This document shows positions 19,373 to 20,193 of a stretch of 20,193 bases of DNA, one piece after another. This DNA is from an uncultured Actinomycetes bacterium (GTDB lineage Bacteria; Actinomycetota; Thermoleophilia; Solirubrobacterales; 70-9). Below the pieces are notes generated by a model. The model saw nothing but the letters and a program-made list of their open reading frames with translations. It was not told the DNA's origin and did not search any database. Each line of letters starts with the position of its first letter. Position 1 is the stretch's first letter. The stretch spans positions 1 to 20,193 of the forward strand of contig CAMPIP010000023.1 of assembly GCA_946886425.1 (NCBI GenBank). The letters run 5' to 3'. Position numbers and translations under genes: made by a program.

Positions 19373-20193
19373 GTGATCGCCCGGCTCGCCGCCGCCGTCA
19401 CCGGGCGCCGCGGCCGCTGGGTCGTCCTCGCCGTCTGGGCGGCGCTCGGCGTCGCCGGATTCTTCGCCCACTCCGAGATCGGCCGCGTCACCGCGGCCGG
19501 CGAGGCCAGCTTCCTGCCCGCCAACGCCGAATCGACGCGGGCGCTGGAGGCGCTTGAGGGAACCACCAGCTCGGGTGGCGGTGGCGGCGAAGAGGTGCCG
19601 ACGGTGATCGTCTTCGAACGCGCCAGCGGCCTGACGCCGGCCGACCTGGCGGCGATCGGGGCGATCGGCCGCGGCCTCGGGCGGCTCGAGCTGACCGGGG
19701 CGACGCCGATCGTCGACCCCTTCTCCGGCGAAGGCCGGAAGGAGCTCGGCACGGTGGCCCGGATCGCCCACGGCGTCGGGCCGGTCTCCCGCAACGGCCG
19801 CGCCGCCCTGCTGGTCATGGCACTCGACGCCGGCGACCGGGGCGCGGTGGTCGGCGGTGTGCAGCGGATCCGCAGGTATCTGGCGGCGCACCAGCGCCCC
19901 GGCCTCTCCGCCTACGTAACCGGCCCGGCCGGGATCGTCGCCGACCTCGAGAAGGTCGCCGCCGACGCCGGGAAAACGCTGCTGGTGGCGACGCTCGGGC
20001 TGGTCCTGCTGCTGCTCCTGGCGGTTTACCGGGCGCCGATCCTGGCCCTGACGCCGCTGCTCGCCGTCGGCGCCGCCTACCTGGCCGCGATCGGCATCGC
20101 CTTTCTGCTGATCGAGGCAGGCTGGATGGTCGTCAACACCGAGGGGACGATGCTGCTGCTGGTCCTCGTCTTCGGCGCCGGCACCGACTACTC
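19373..20193 (+). CDS. MMPL/RND-type membrane transporter (N-terminal part, cut by window edge)
   Basis: MMPL-family proteins are RND-fold exporters of lipids or small molecules, driven by the proton gradient. The 273 visible codons show a first membrane helix (about 16-31), then an extracytoplasmic domain (about 32-198) with FLPANAEST (47-55) and VTGPAGIVADLE (182-193), then helices at about 201-219, 222-247 and 258 onward, ending in VFGAGTDY (266-273), the start of the conserved GxxxDY motif of MMPL membrane helices. GTG at 19373 has AAGGAG 8 nt upstream. A glycine run (SSGGGGGEE, 67-74) lies in the outer domain. The second half of the usual 700-plus-residue protein is outside the window. 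The substrate is unknown. Confidence 0.93.
   Translation, partial: MIARLAAAVTGRRGRWVVLAVWAALGVAGFFAHSEIGRVTAAGEASFLPANAESTRALEALEGTTSSGGGGGEEVPTVIVFERASGLTPADLAAIGAIGRGLGRLELTGATPIVDPFSGEGRKELGTVARIAHGVGPVSRNGRAALLVMALDAGDRGAVVGGVQRIRRYLAAHQRPGLSAYVTGPAGIVADLEKVAADAGKTLLVATLGLVLLLLLAVYRAPILALTPLLAVGAAYLAAIGIAFLLIEAGWMVVNTEGTMLLLVLVFGAGTDY

Noticed and set aside
1..20193. Search for tRNA, rRNA, insertion sequences, phage genes or a defence island
   Set aside because: No tRNA-like cloverleaf, ribosomal signature, transposase, integrase or nuclease-helicase defence motif was seen by eye. RuvABC and RecJ are housekeeping here.

Overview
The window looks like chromosomal DNA of a GC-rich actinobacterium, most likely of the class Thermoleophilia (Solirubrobacterales-like). 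The basis is high GC, GTG starts, a yebC-ruvCAB-secDF-recJ block next to pdxST, a fused SecDF, and small secreted and membrane families that I recall from that class. The class assignment is inference. I see no rRNA, tRNA, CRISPR array, transposase, integrase or phage gene.

Layout. Positions 1-7952 are all on the minus strand: yebC, then ruvC-ruvA-ruvB joined by 4-bp stop/start overlaps, a zinc-ribbon/PAS protein where yajC is often found, a single-chain secDF, an 88-aa membrane protein and the N-terminal 330 codons of recJ. Positions 7978-8727 carry two small plus-strand membrane proteins. Positions 8821-12279 (minus) are a likely operon: RpiR-type regulator, pdxS, pdxT (apparent CTG start) and an M29 aminopeptidase. 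Positions 12335-14676 (plus) are four tightly packed genes for uncharacterised membrane or zinc-binding-like proteins. Then come a GNAT acetyltransferase and a membrane Ser/Thr kinase (minus), a secreted protein (plus), a minus pair of LmbE-like deacetylase and minimal zincin metallopeptidase, a repeat-rich putative lipoprotein (plus), and the first 273 codons of an MMPL/RND-type transporter that runs off the window.

How the genes work together. RuvABC migrates and cuts Holliday junctions and RecJ degrades 5'-ended single strands, so the left part is recombination and repair plus protein export (SecDF). PdxS and PdxT form the glutamine-dependent pyridoxal 5'-phosphate synthase. Its partner regulator carries a sugar-phosphate-type SIS domain, which suggests control by a sugar phosphate related to the PdxS substrates.

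Most interesting signals: (i) five genes have a TANNNT -10-like box ending 6-8 nt before the start codon, which suggests leaderless transcripts; (ii) a zinc ribbon + PAS + EF-hand-like loop protein sits directly upstream of secDF and contains a patch of AT-rich codons with a TTA; (iii) pdxT apparently starts at CTG; (iv) RpiR is linked to pdxST; (v) the four-gene membrane operon includes a protein with a His/acidic cluster; (vi) three consecutive palindromes lie before a small membrane protein; (vii) a roughly 90-nt inverted-repeat element sits between convergent genes. I do not see a clear new defence or mobile system.
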